From Paraburkholderia nodosa DSM 21604 (GTDB lineage Bacteria; Pseudomonadota; Gammaproteobacteria; Burkholderiales; Burkholderiaceae), in contig NZ_JAFA01000047.1 in NCBI RefSeq assembly GCF_000519185.1, positions 1-64,000 on the forward strand: a stretch of DNA of 64,000 bases, in the 5' to 3' direction. A model generated the notes under the pieces. The model was not told the DNA's origin. It did no database searches and worked only from the letters and a program-made list of their open reading frames with translations. Below, one piece after another: positions 35,178 through 43,620 of the stretch (within the stretch, counting starts at the first letter, position 1; every line of letters starts with the position of its first letter). Both the position numbers and the translations under genes were made by a program.

Positions 35178-36469
35178 TGACGCGCGGTCCGCGCGCGGCG
35201 CGCATCGTCGACGCCGCGCAGCTCGATTTCGCGCAGTACCTGCGCCCGGGCGACACGCTCGCGTGGGGCCAGTGCGGAGCCGAGCCGTGCACGCTCACCG
35301 CGCTGCTGATGGCGCAGCGCAAGTCGATAGGCGGGCGCTTTCGCGTGTTCGTGGGCGCGTCGTGGTCGGAAACGCTCGAGCCCGCGTATGCCGACTGCGT
35401 GGACTTCATGGCCTATGGCGCGTCGGGAACGAACCGGCGCCTCGAACGCGAGGGCGTGCTCGATATTCTCCCGTGTCACTACTCGCAGTTTCGCAGCGCG
35501 TTGACCAGCGGTCCGAACCGCATCGACGTGTTGCTGCTGCAAGTTGCCCCCGCGGATGAAGCGGGCCGCTACAGCCTCTCGATCGCCCATGAGTATCTCG
35601 TGCCGCTGATCGACAGCGCGCGCGTGGTCATCGCGGAGGTGAATGCGGCGGCGCCCTGGACTTACGGCGAGCGCATGTTGCGCGCAGACGATTTCGACGT
35701 GCTGATCCATACCGACCGCACGCCGCTGGAAGCGCCGGCCGCGCAGGCCGGCGACATCGAGCGGCGCATCGCGCAGCACGCTGCTTCCCTGATCGAAGAC
35801 GGCTCGACGATCCAGTTCGGGCTGGGCGCGCTGCCCGAGGCCATCGTCGCGCAGTTACGCGACCGGCGCGACCTTGGCGTGCATAGCGGCACCATCGGCG
35901 ACGCCGTGGTCGATCTGATCGAAGCGGGGGTGGTGACGAATGCCCGCAAGCCGCGCGATCGAGGCGTGAGCGTGGTCGGCACGATGATGGGCACGCGCAA
36001 GGTCTACGCGCATGCGCACCGCAATGCGCAGATTCAGTTTCGCGCCACGGCCTATACGCACGACATCGACGTGCTCGGCAGCCTCGACCGGTTCGTGGCG
36101 ATCAACTCGGCGCTCGAAGTCGATTTGACGGGTCAGGTCAATGCGGAGGCCGCCGGTGGCCGCTATGTGGGCGCGGTGGGTGGGGCGCTCGATTTCATGC
36201 GCGGCGCGGCGCGCTCGCACGGGGGCGTCGCGATCGTCGCGCTCGCATCGAGCACGCGGCATGGCAGCCGCATCGTCGCGCGTCTTTCGGGGCCGGTCAG
36301 CACGCCGCGCAGCGACGCGGCGGTGATCGTCACCGAGCACGGCGTGGCGGACCTGCGTGGGCTCACGCTCGCGCAGCGCGCCGAGCGCATGCTCGCCATC
36401 GCGCCGCCGGAGTGGCGCGAGCAACTGGACGCGCAACACCATGCGCGGCGGGATGCGATAGCGGTTTGA
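35177..36469 (+). CDS. acetyl-CoA hydrolase/4-hydroxybutyrate-type CoA-transferase
   Basis: This 430-residue protein belongs to the acetyl-CoA hydrolase/transferase family, which moves CoA between carboxylic acids through a glutamyl-CoA intermediate. FGLGALPEAI and AINSALEVDLTGQVNAE are family marks; the Glu of SALEVDL is the likely nucleophile. The C-terminal VTEHGVADLRGLT is also conserved. It is translationally coupled to the SDR gene. Donor and acceptor acids are unknown. Confidence 0.9.
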   Translation: MTRGPRAARIVDAAQLDFAQYLRPGDTLAWGQCGAEPCTLTALLMAQRKSIGGRFRVFVGASWSETLEPAYADCVDFMAYGASGTNRRLEREGVLDILPCHYSQFRSALTSGPNRIDVLLLQVAPADEAGRYSLSIAHEYLVPLIDSARVVIAEVNAAAPWTYGERMLRADDFDVLIHTDRTPLEAPAAQAGDIERRIAQHAASLIEDGSTIQFGLGALPEAIVAQLRDRRDLGVHSGTIGDAVVDLIEAGVVTNARKPRDRGVSVVGTMMGTRKVYAHAHRNAQIQFRATAYTHDIDVLGSLDRFVAINSALEVDLTGQVNAEAAGGRYVGAVGGALDFMRGAARSHGGVAIVALASSTRHGSRIVARLSGPVSTPRSDAAVIVTEHGVADLRGLTLAQRAERMLAIAPPEWREQLDAQHHARRDAIAV

Positions 36470-36525
36470 CGGTACGCGGGCGCATGACGCGAACAACAAT
36501 CAGACAACATGCAAAGGAATCCGAA

Positions 36526-37725
36526 ATGAGAAGAGCAGCGATAGTGGCACCGGTACGCACGCCGGTCGGCACGTTCGGCGGCAGCCTGCGCCCTGTTTCC
36601 GTCGAGACGCTCGCGGCCACGGTGCTGCGCGAAACCATCGCGCGCAGCGGCGTGGACCCGGCGCGTATCGAAGACGTGGTCTTCGCGCAATCGTATGCGA
36701 ACAGCGAAACGCCTTGCATCGGCCGCTGGGCCGCGCTCGAAGCGGGGCTGCCCGTGCAGGTGCCCGGCATGCAGCTCGATCGCCGTTGCGGCGGCGGCCT
36801 GCAGGCGGTCGTGACCGCCGCGATGATGGTGCAGAGCGGCGCGGCGGACGTGGTCGTGGCCGGCGGCGTGGAAAGCATGAGCAATATCGAGTACTACACG
36901 ACCGACATGCGTTGGGGCGCTCGCGCAGGCTCGGTGAAGATGCACGATCGTCTCGAGCGCGGCCGCGAACGCTCGCAGCCCGAAGCGCGCTTCGGCTATA
37001 TCTCCGGGATGATCGAAACGGCGGAGAACCTCGCGAAGCAATACGGCATCACTCGCGAGGAAGCGGACGCTTACGCTGTGCGCAGCCACCAGCGTGCGGC
37101 GGCGACATGGGAGTCGGGCCGCTTCGCCGAGGAGGTGGTGGCGGTTTCGGTGCCGCAGCGCAAGGGCGACCCGGTGCTGTTCGCACGCGACGAAGGCTTG
37201 CGCTCCGACGCGAGCGAGGCGTCGCTCGCGAAGCTCAAGCCACTCATGAAAGGCGGCACGGTGACGGCGGGCAACGCAAGCCAGCAGAACGATGCCGCGG
37301 CGGCGTGCCTGATCGTCGCCGAAGATCAGCTCGACAAACTGGGCCTCACGCCGCTTGGCTACCTGACCGGCTGGGCGGCCGCGGGATGCGAGCCCGCGAC
37401 GATGGGCATCGGCCCGGTGCTGGCCGTACAAAAGCTGCTGCAAAAGACCGGGCTCAGCTTCGATCAACTCGACCTCGTCGAACTGAACGAGGCATTCGCG
37501 TGCCAGGTGCTCGCCGTGCTCAAGGGCTGGGGCTGGCACGACGAATCGCGGCTGAACGTGAACGGTTCGGGCATTTCGCTCGGTCACCCGATCGGCGCGA
37601 CCGGCGTGCGCATGCTCACGACCCTGCTTTACGAACTGCAGCGCCGCAAGGGCCGCTATGGCCTCGAAACGATGTGCGTGGGTGGCGGGCAGGGCATCGC
37701 GGCTATTTTCGAGCGAGCGGCTTGA
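36526..37725 (+). CDS. acetyl-CoA acetyltransferase (thiolase)
   Basis: This 399-residue thiolase cleaves a 3-ketoacyl-CoA with CoA. The nucleophile is C88 in LDRRCGGGLQAV, with NEAFA, the His of SLGHPIGATG and the second Cys in CVGGGQG all present. It follows the CoA-transferase by 56 bp with AAGGA before its ATG. It would carry out the last step of a degradative cycle. Confidence 0.95.
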   Translation: MRRAAIVAPVRTPVGTFGGSLRPVSVETLAATVLRETIARSGVDPARIEDVVFAQSYANSETPCIGRWAALEAGLPVQVPGMQLDRRCGGGLQAVVTAAMMVQSGAADVVVAGGVESMSNIEYYTTDMRWGARAGSVKMHDRLERGRERSQPEARFGYISGMIETAENLAKQYGITREEADAYAVRSHQRAAATWESGRFAEEVVAVSVPQRKGDPVLFARDEGLRSDASEASLAKLKPLMKGGTVTAGNASQQNDAAAACLIVAEDQLDKLGLTPLGYLTGWAAAGCEPATMGIGPVLAVQKLLQKTGLSFDQLDLVELNEAFACQVLAVLKGWGWHDESRLNVNGSGISLGHPIGATGVRMLTTLLYELQRRKGRYGLETMCVGGGQGIAAIFERAA

Positions 37726-37770
37726 GGGCAAACGCTGCGCAGCCCTACTGAACAGAAAAAGGAGGAGACG

Positions 37771-38946
37771 ATGCTCGATGCACTCAACGCGCAGCTCTCG
37801 CGGCTACAAACGCACCCGTTCTATGCGGGACGCCTGCCGGGTAGCGTCGCGAGCGCGGCGGAGTTCGCCGAGCGCGTGCCGCTCATGACGCGCGCCGAAC
37901 TGGTGGCCGAGATGAATCGCCCGGGCTACGGCGCGTTTGCGCCGGCCGTGCCGCCGGTGCGCGTGCACCTCACGCCGATGGGCGCTTCGCTCGTGCCGAT
38001 CCTGCAGAGCGCGGCCGACCTGCGCGCGATCGAAGCCGCGTGCGGCCAGCATCTCGACGCGTGCGGCATCGGTCCCGGCGACGTGGGCATGGTGACGTTC
38101 GGCTATCACCTCTTCGTTGCGGGGCTTTTCTACCAGACCCAGATGGAAGCGCGCGGCGTGGCGTGCATTCCGCATGGTCCCGGCGAGACCGAGCGCGCGG
38201 CGCGCGTTGCGCAGCAATGTGGCGTGACGGTGCTGGCCGGCAATCCGTCGCACGCGCTCAAGCTCATCGAAGCGGGGTGCCCCGTGCCGCGGGTGTTCTT
38301 CGCGGGCGGCGAAGCGTTCACAGGCAATGCCGCGCTATACGCACGCGTGCGCGCAGCGATGCCGGGCACGCTGCTGATCGACAGTTACTCGCTTTCCGAA
38401 TGCCTGCCAGTGGCGCGTACGTTCCCCGGCGGTACGGGTGTGCATGTGTTCGATGAACTGCTGTACGCCGAAGTCATCGACCCGGACACCGGCATGCCGG
38501 TTGCCGAGGGCGAACGTGGCGAACTCGTGCTCACCCATCTGCAGAAGGAACTGCAGCCGCTCGTGCGTTACCGCACCGGCGACCTCACCGCGCTCGAGCG
38601 CACCGCGCCCGTGCATGGCCGCACGGTGTCGTTGCCGCGCGTGGTGTTCGGCCGCGCCGATTCGATGGTGAAGATCAAAGGCGTGAAGGTCTACCCCTCC
38701 GAGTTGAAGACGGTGCTGCTGGGCGTAGAGGGCGCGACGGGGGCGTATCGGCTCGTGGTCGGCACAAAGGCTCATGGCGGCGACCATCTCACGCTGCAGG
38801 TGGAAGGGGCGGTGCAGGGCGGCGCGATCGAGGCCATAGCGGAGCGCTTCAAGCGCCAGACGCTGATACACGCGGACGCCATCGAGACGGTCGCGAAACT
38901 CGAAGGGGCAGCCCTCGTAGAAGATCAACGGAGAGAGACGACATGA
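37771..38946 (+). CDS. PaaK-like adenylate-forming protein with degenerate P-loop
   Basis: This 391-residue protein resembles phenylacetate-CoA ligases: FAGGEAFTG, DSYSLSEC, RYRTGDLT and GRADSMVKIKGVKVYP are in the right order, the last being the C-terminal lid. Where PaaK has the ATP-binding S/T-G-T-T-G loop, this protein reads HLTPMGASLVP, which lacks the glycine-threonine pattern. It is shorter than PaaK (about 430-440). It may bind an acyl-adenylate or acyl-CoA without making it, or use an altered loop. It overlaps the next, lipoate-ligase-like gene by 4 nt, suggesting the two act together. Confidence 0.82.
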   Translation: MLDALNAQLSRLQTHPFYAGRLPGSVASAAEFAERVPLMTRAELVAEMNRPGYGAFAPAVPPVRVHLTPMGASLVPILQSAADLRAIEAACGQHLDACGIGPGDVGMVTFGYHLFVAGLFYQTQMEARGVACIPHGPGETERAARVAQQCGVTVLAGNPSHALKLIEAGCPVPRVFFAGGEAFTGNAALYARVRAAMPGTLLIDSYSLSECLPVARTFPGGTGVHVFDELLYAEVIDPDTGMPVAEGERGELVLTHLQKELQPLVRYRTGDLTALERTAPVHGRTVSLPRVVFGRADSMVKIKGVKVYPSELKTVLLGVEGATGAYRLVVGTKAHGGDHLTLQVEGAVQGGAIEAIAERFKRQTLIHADAIETVAKLEGAALVEDQRRETT

Positions 38947-40079
38947 ATGCAAGCGCAACGCATACCCAAGACCCGTGGCGCCTCGTCGTAGGCAGCCACA
39001 ACTACGCGGACTTTTCCATTTCGGTGTCGCCGGCCGTCGAGCGCGCGGTGGCCGAGAATCTCGCGCCGCCCACGGTCTATCTGAACGTCTTCAACGAAGA
39101 CAGCATTACCGTAGGCGTGAACGAAGATCCGAACCAGGTGCTCGATCTGCCGTTCTGCCGCGACAACAACGTGCTCGCGCGGCGGCGCGTGAGCGGCGGC
39201 GGCGCGATTTACGCGGGGCGCGGTTCGGCATTTCTCGCGTTCTATCTGCCGATTGGTCTGCCCGGCGTGCCGCAAACGGCGGCGCAGGCGTTTCCCACGA
39301 TACTCGGCCACGTCGCCGAAGCGCTACGCGATGTGTTCGGCCTGCAGGCCGCCTACCGACCGCTGAACGACGTCGAGATCGACGGACGCAAGCTCGTGGC
39401 CACCTCGCTCAAGATCGAAGGCGGCGTGCTGACGTTCCGCATTCTGCTGAACGTGAAGGCGATCGACACGGCGATCGCGGCGCGCGCCATGCCCATGGCG
39501 CCCGAGAAGGTCAAGGACAAGAAGCACAAGGATCTCGGTTCGCGCTACACGTACCTGGAGCAGGAACTCGGCCGCAAGGTGAACGCCGATGAGTTGACTG
39601 CCTGGGTCACGGCCTGCGTTCGCCGCACGTTCGGCGAAATGGCGCTGGAGTCCGGCGCACTGGGCAGCGAAGAACTCGTTTTTGCCCAGCAGTACGAGCG
39701 CGAACTGCACGAGGAAAGCTGGTTCCATGAAAAAAGCGAGGCCACGCGTTACAGCCCGATCACCCTGACGGGCGACCGTATCGTGCGTGGACGCGAAAAG
39801 GCGCCGGCCGGGCTGATCTGGCTGAGCCTGCTCGTGCGTGACGGCACGGTGGTCAAAGCGATCGTCAATGGCGACTGGCACCCGCGCCCACTGGCTTCGG
39901 TCGCCTGGCTCGAAGACGGCTTCACGGGACTCGCTGCCACGCGCGAGGCGTGCGCGGTGCATATCGAGGCATTTCTCGCACGTCCCGACGTGGAGTTCGC
40001 AGGCGTCGAGCCTGTGCATCTCATCACGGCGCTCGACAAGGCGCTCGCAGAACTCGCAAGCGCCGGGGTGTGCGCATGA
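38943..40079 (+). CDS. lipoate-protein ligase A-like protein
   Basis: This 378-residue protein has a BPL/LplA/LipB catalytic domain in its first 250 residues. The conserved RRVSGGGAIY loop binds lipoyl- or acyl-AMP, and IDGRKLVATS is at the place of the catalytic Lys region of LplA. The C-terminal part (about 270-378) has no clear match. No lipoyl-domain gene is seen in the window, so its acceptor protein is unknown. It sits in the middle of a catabolic run, overlapping its neighbours on both sides by 4 nt. Confidence 0.85.
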   Translation: MNASATHTQDPWRLVVGSHNYADFSISVSPAVERAVAENLAPPTVYLNVFNEDSITVGVNEDPNQVLDLPFCRDNNVLARRRVSGGGAIYAGRGSAFLAFYLPIGLPGVPQTAAQAFPTILGHVAEALRDVFGLQAAYRPLNDVEIDGRKLVATSLKIEGGVLTFRILLNVKAIDTAIAARAMPMAPEKVKDKKHKDLGSRYTYLEQELGRKVNADELTAWVTACVRRTFGEMALESGALGSEELVFAQQYERELHEESWFHEKSEATRYSPITLTGDRIVRGREKAPAGLIWLSLLVRDGTVVKAIVNGDWHPRPLASVAWLEDGFTGLAATREACAVHIEAFLARPDVEFAGVEPVHLITALDKALAELASAGVCA

Positions 40080-40867
40080 GCGCAAAAACGGTGCTGGTTG
40101 AACAGGACGCGGGCGTCGCGACGCTCACGTTCAATCGTCCGGAGGCGAAGAACGCGCTCAACGGCGAGATGCGAGTGGAATTGCTAGAAGCCGTGCAGCG
40201 CATACGTGCCGACCGCGGCGTGCGTGCGGTCATTTTGCGCGGCGCGGGCAATGACTTCTGCTCGGGCGGCGACGTGCGCGGCATGAACGTGACGAGCGCC
40301 GAAGCGGGACGCGACCGGATCGACGACTTGCATGGCTGGGTGAGCATGCTGATCGACCTCGACCGCCCGGTGATCGCGGCCGTGGATGGGGTGTGTTACG
40401 GCGCGGGCTTCAGCTTCGCACTCGCCGCCGATTTCGTGATTGCCAGCACGCGGGCGCGCTTTTGCATGCCTTTCATGAAAGTCGGTCTCGTGCCCGATTG
40501 CGGGGCGTTCTATACGCTGCCGCGCGTGGTGGGACTCGCGCGCGCGAAGGATCTCGTCTTTACGGCGCGCGAAATACGCGCCGCGGAAGCGAAGGAGATC
40601 GGCGCGGTGCTCGAAGTAGTCGAGCCCGAACAGCTTCATGCGCGCGCCGCGCAGGTCGCGGCCAGTCTCGCGGCGGCATCGCCCATTGCGTTCGGTCTGG
40701 CCAAGCGCGCGTTGAATCAGTCGCTTGGCAGCGACCTGCGCGCGATGCTCGAAATCGAGTCGGCGGCGCAGGGCATTGCGTTCACGACCGAATTCCATCG
40801 CGAAGCCGTGAAGCGCTTTCGCGAGAAGGCCGATCCGCTCTTCAAGTGGCCCGCCGCCGAGGCCTGA
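40076..40867 (+). CDS. enoyl-CoA hydratase/isomerase family protein
   Basis: This 263-residue crotonase-fold enzyme acts on enoyl-CoA esters. LRGAGNDFCSGGDVRGM forms the first oxyanion-hole segment and AAVDGVCYGAGFSFALAAD the second. In the place of the second catalytic Glu the sequence reads KVGLVPDCGAFYTLP, with Asp in the usual Asp/Glu spot, so isomerase, lyase or hydratase action is all possible. It is coupled to the preceding gene by ATGA. Confidence 0.92.
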   Translation: MSAKTVLVEQDAGVATLTFNRPEAKNALNGEMRVELLEAVQRIRADRGVRAVILRGAGNDFCSGGDVRGMNVTSAEAGRDRIDDLHGWVSMLIDLDRPVIAAVDGVCYGAGFSFALAADFVIASTRARFCMPFMKVGLVPDCGAFYTLPRVVGLARAKDLVFTAREIRAAEAKEIGAVLEVVEPEQLHARAAQVAASLAAASPIAFGLAKRALNQSLGSDLRAMLEIESAAQGIAFTTEFHREAVKRFREKADPLFKWPAAEA

Positions 40868-40888
40868 ACTTACATTGAACGCACTGCC

Positions 40889-41758
40889 ATGACGATCGAC
40901 TATCACACCCTGCGCAACTGGCCGTTCAAGGACGTCGAGCAGACCTACACCGCGCGCGACGCCATGCTCTACAGCCTCGCCGTGGGATACGGCGCCAATC
41001 CCGTTGATCCGGACGACCTGGCATTCGTCTACGAAAAGGAATTGCGCGTGCCGCCGACGCTTGCCGTCGTGCTCGGCTTTCCCGGCTTCTGGGCGCGCGA
41101 CCCGCGCTCGGGCATCGACTGGGTGCGGCTATTGCACGGCGAGCAGAGCCTCGTGATGCACAAGCCGCTGCCGCCGGCCGCGACGGTGATCGGCCGCTCG
41201 CGCATCACGCGTGTGGTCGACAAAGGCGCAGGCAAGGGCGCGCTGCTCGAAATCCAGCGTAGCATTACCGACAAGGCAAGCGGCGAGCTGTATGCCACCG
41301 TCACGCAGCTCACGTTCTGCCGTGGTGACGGCGGCTTTAGCGCGAACAACGGCTTGAGCGACGAAGCCCCCGCGCCGCCACCGCCGATGCCCGAGCGCGT
41401 GCCCGATCATCATTGCGATCTGCCTACGCGCCCGGAAACGGCGCTGATTTATCGTCTATGTGGTGACGACAACGCGTTGCATGCCGACCCGCAGGTCGCG
41501 CGCGCGGCGGGGTTCGAGCGGCCTATCCTGCACGGGCTCGCCACGTGGGGCGTGGCTGCGCACGCCGTGCTCAGGACGCTGTGCGCAAGCGAGCCGCAAC
41601 GCCTCGCGGCCTTTCGCGCGCGCTTCACCGCACCTGTTTATCCGGGCGAGACGATCCGCACCGAGATGTGGCGAGACGGCAGCGAGGTGAGTTTTCGCGC
41701 GCGCGTGCTGGAACGCGACGTGCTGGTGCTCAACCATGGCCGCGCGCAATTGCGCTGA
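40889..41758 (+). CDS. MaoC family (R)-specific enoyl-CoA hydratase 2
   Basis: This 289-residue double hot-dog protein matches hydratase 2 of the multifunctional enzyme 2 family. The N-terminal half begins YTARDAMLYSLAVGYGANP, and the C-terminal half holds the hydratase motif YRLCGDDNALHADP followed by GFERPILHGL, with the catalytic Asp and His. Together with the MFE-2-type SDR it would give the hydration and oxidation pair acting on (R)-3-hydroxyacyl-CoA. Confidence 0.92.
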   Translation: MTIDYHTLRNWPFKDVEQTYTARDAMLYSLAVGYGANPVDPDDLAFVYEKELRVPPTLAVVLGFPGFWARDPRSGIDWVRLLHGEQSLVMHKPLPPAATVIGRSRITRVVDKGAGKGALLEIQRSITDKASGELYATVTQLTFCRGDGGFSANNGLSDEAPAPPPPMPERVPDHHCDLPTRPETALIYRLCGDDNALHADPQVARAAGFERPILHGLATWGVAAHAVLRTLCASEPQRLAAFRARFTAPVYPGETIRTEMWRDGSEVSFRARVLERDVLVLNHGRAQLR

Positions 41759-41790
41759 ACGCTATTCTGTATAACGAAGGAATCAAGACT

Positions 41791-42579
41791 ATGGCCCGTC
41801 AACCGAAACCGCTCGTGCGCTCCGATATCGCGTACAGCACGCCCGATCGTATCGTCGTGCGCGGCAAGAGCCTGCCCGACGAAGTGCTCGGCCACATGAA
41901 TCTCGGCGACTTCGCGTATCTGCAACTCACGGGCAAGGCGGCCACGCCGCAGCAGTCCGCGATGTTCAACGCGATCGTCATCACGCTCGTCGAGCACGGC
42001 ATGACGCCGAGCGCCATCGCCGCGCGCATGACCTATGCGGGCGCACCCGAGTCGCTGCAGGCGGCCGTCGCAGCGGGGCTATGCGGGCTCGGCTCGGTGT
42101 TCGTCGGCAGCATGGAAGGCGCGTGCCGCATGCTGTCCGAAACGCTGCCTTATGACGGCCAGTGCGACGACCTGGAGAAACTCGCAGTCGATACCGTCGC
42201 CGCATGGCGCGCGCGCGGCACGCCGATTCCGGGGCTCGGTCATCCGCTGCACAAGCCCATCGATCCCCGTACGCCGCGCCTTTTCGAACTGGCTGCGCAA
42301 AACGGCATGTCGGGGCGCTATGTGAAGCTCATGCAACTCATTGGCGCAGAAGCGGAGCGTGCATCGGGTAAAGCACTGCCGATCAATGCGACGGGTGCGA
42401 TCGGCGCGATCTGCTGCGAATTCGGCTTCCCGTGGCGCATCGTGCGCGGCTTCGGCGTGATGGCGCGTGCGATTGGCCTGGTGGGTCATCTGCTCGAAGA
42501 GGGCGAGCGCCCCATGTCGTTCGAGTTGTGGCAGCGTGTGGAAGACGAAGCCTCCGCCCATCTGCGCGGCGAAGTGTGA
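41791..42579 (+). CDS. short citrate synthase-like protein (citryl-CoA lyase type)
   Basis: This 262-residue protein belongs to the citrate synthase superfamily but is far shorter than citrate synthase (about 430). The active-site His is in PGLGHPLHKPIDPR, where citrate synthase has GHRVYK, and LPINATGAIGA and GFGVMARAIGLVGHLLEE match the C-terminal catalytic region. Proteins of this length are commonly labelled citryl-CoA lyase. The reaction could be cleavage or condensation of a citryl-CoA-like ester. GAAGGA lies upstream of the ATG. Confidence 0.85.
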   Translation: MARQPKPLVRSDIAYSTPDRIVVRGKSLPDEVLGHMNLGDFAYLQLTGKAATPQQSAMFNAIVITLVEHGMTPSAIAARMTYAGAPESLQAAVAAGLCGLGSVFVGSMEGACRMLSETLPYDGQCDDLEKLAVDTVAAWRARGTPIPGLGHPLHKPIDPRTPRLFELAAQNGMSGRYVKLMQLIGAEAERASGKALPINATGAIGAICCEFGFPWRIVRGFGVMARAIGLVGHLLEEGERPMSFELWQRVEDEASAHLRGEV

Positions 42580-42736
42580 GGCCGGCGCGCGGCCCGGGTT
42601 GAAAGCTGCGTGCAAGTCTCGGGCAACAATGGCCGGGGGATTAACGAAAGCGAAAGGGCTGATTCGGCAAAGGCAACTTCGCGAAACGATGTGAGCCGTT
42701 CATAGTATGGCCCTGATCTCGCAACGGAGAATTGCC
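42580..42736 (+). promoter_or_regulatory. 157-bp gap before the itaconate-type sub-run
   Basis: This is the widest gap in the second half of the island and marks the change to the itaconate-like gene set. No ORF is supported. It may hold an internal promoter, but no convincing -35/-10 pair was seen. Confidence 0.35.
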
Positions 42737-43582
42737 ATGCCGGAATCGCCAACGCCAACGCTCAGTGCGTGGCTCGACAAGACCGAAACGCTCACCGACG
42801 ACATCACCGCGTTTCCGCTGCGTGCGCTTGCGGCCACACTCGACCGCGAAGCACCCGATAGCGCCGTGCCACCGCTATGGCACTGGCTCTACTTTCTGCC
42901 TGTCTCGCCGCTCGCGGAAGCAGGTCCCGATGGACACCCGAAACGCGGCGGCTTCCTGCCGCCGGTCGAGCTGCCGCGCCGCATGTGGGCGGGCGGGCGC
43001 CTGACCTTTCACGCGCCGCTGCGCGCGCGCAGCGAAGTCGCGCGCACTTCCACCATCGCGAACATCGAAGACAAGACCGGCCGCAGTGGCCGCCTCGTGT
43101 TCGTGACCGTGCAGCATCGCTACGAGAGCGGCGGGGCGCTGTGCATCGAGGAAGAGCACGACATCGTCTATCGCGACGCGCCGCAGCCCGGCGCGAGCGC
43201 GCCCAAGCCGGTCGCAGCGCCTCAAGGCGAGACATGGTCGCGAACGCTCACCGCCAGCGCGCTCATGCTGTTCCGCTATTCGGCGCTGACCTTCAACGGT
43301 CATCGCATTCACTACGACTTCCCGTACGTCACGCAGGAAGAGGGCTATCCAGGCCTCGTCGTGCACGGCCCACTCATCGCCACTCTGCTGCTCGACCTCG
43401 TGCACCGTGAGCGGCCCGACGCGACGATCGCGACGTTCGCGTTTCGCGCGGTACGGCCCACGTTCGCGGGCAACGCGTTCACGCTGTGCGGCAAGCTCGC
43501 CGACGATGCGCGCTCGGTCGAACTCTGGGCGAAAGACCACGACGGCTATCTGACGATGCAGGCCACCGCCACGCTGACCTGA
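42737..43582 (+). CDS. itaconyl-CoA / mesaconyl-C4-CoA hydratase-like protein (MaoC/HTD2 type)
   Basis: This is a 281-residue double hot-dog dehydratase of the HTD2/FAS1-like kind. WHWLYFLPVSPL and GGFLPPVELPRRMWAGG in the first half and RYSALTFNGHRIHYDFPYV with PGLVVHGPL in the second half are as in mesaconyl-C4-CoA hydratases and the Pseudomonas itaconyl-CoA hydratase. The start at 42737 has GGAGA upstream; an in-frame ATG at 42707 is less likely. With the CaiB transferase and CitE lyase downstream it completes the three-step itaconate to pyruvate plus acetyl-CoA route. The exact substrate is inferred from context. Confidence 0.82.
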   Translation: MPESPTPTLSAWLDKTETLTDDITAFPLRALAATLDREAPDSAVPPLWHWLYFLPVSPLAEAGPDGHPKRGGFLPPVELPRRMWAGGRLTFHAPLRARSEVARTSTIANIEDKTGRSGRLVFVTVQHRYESGGALCIEEEHDIVYRDAPQPGASAPKPVAAPQGETWSRTLTASALMLFRYSALTFNGHRIHYDFPYVTQEEGYPGLVVHGPLIATLLLDLVHRERPDATIATFAFRAVRPTFAGNAFTLCGKLADDARSVELWAKDHDGYLTMQATATLT

Positions 43583-43620
43583 GCGGCAACACGACTATTC
43601 ATAGCGAATTCATATCGATC

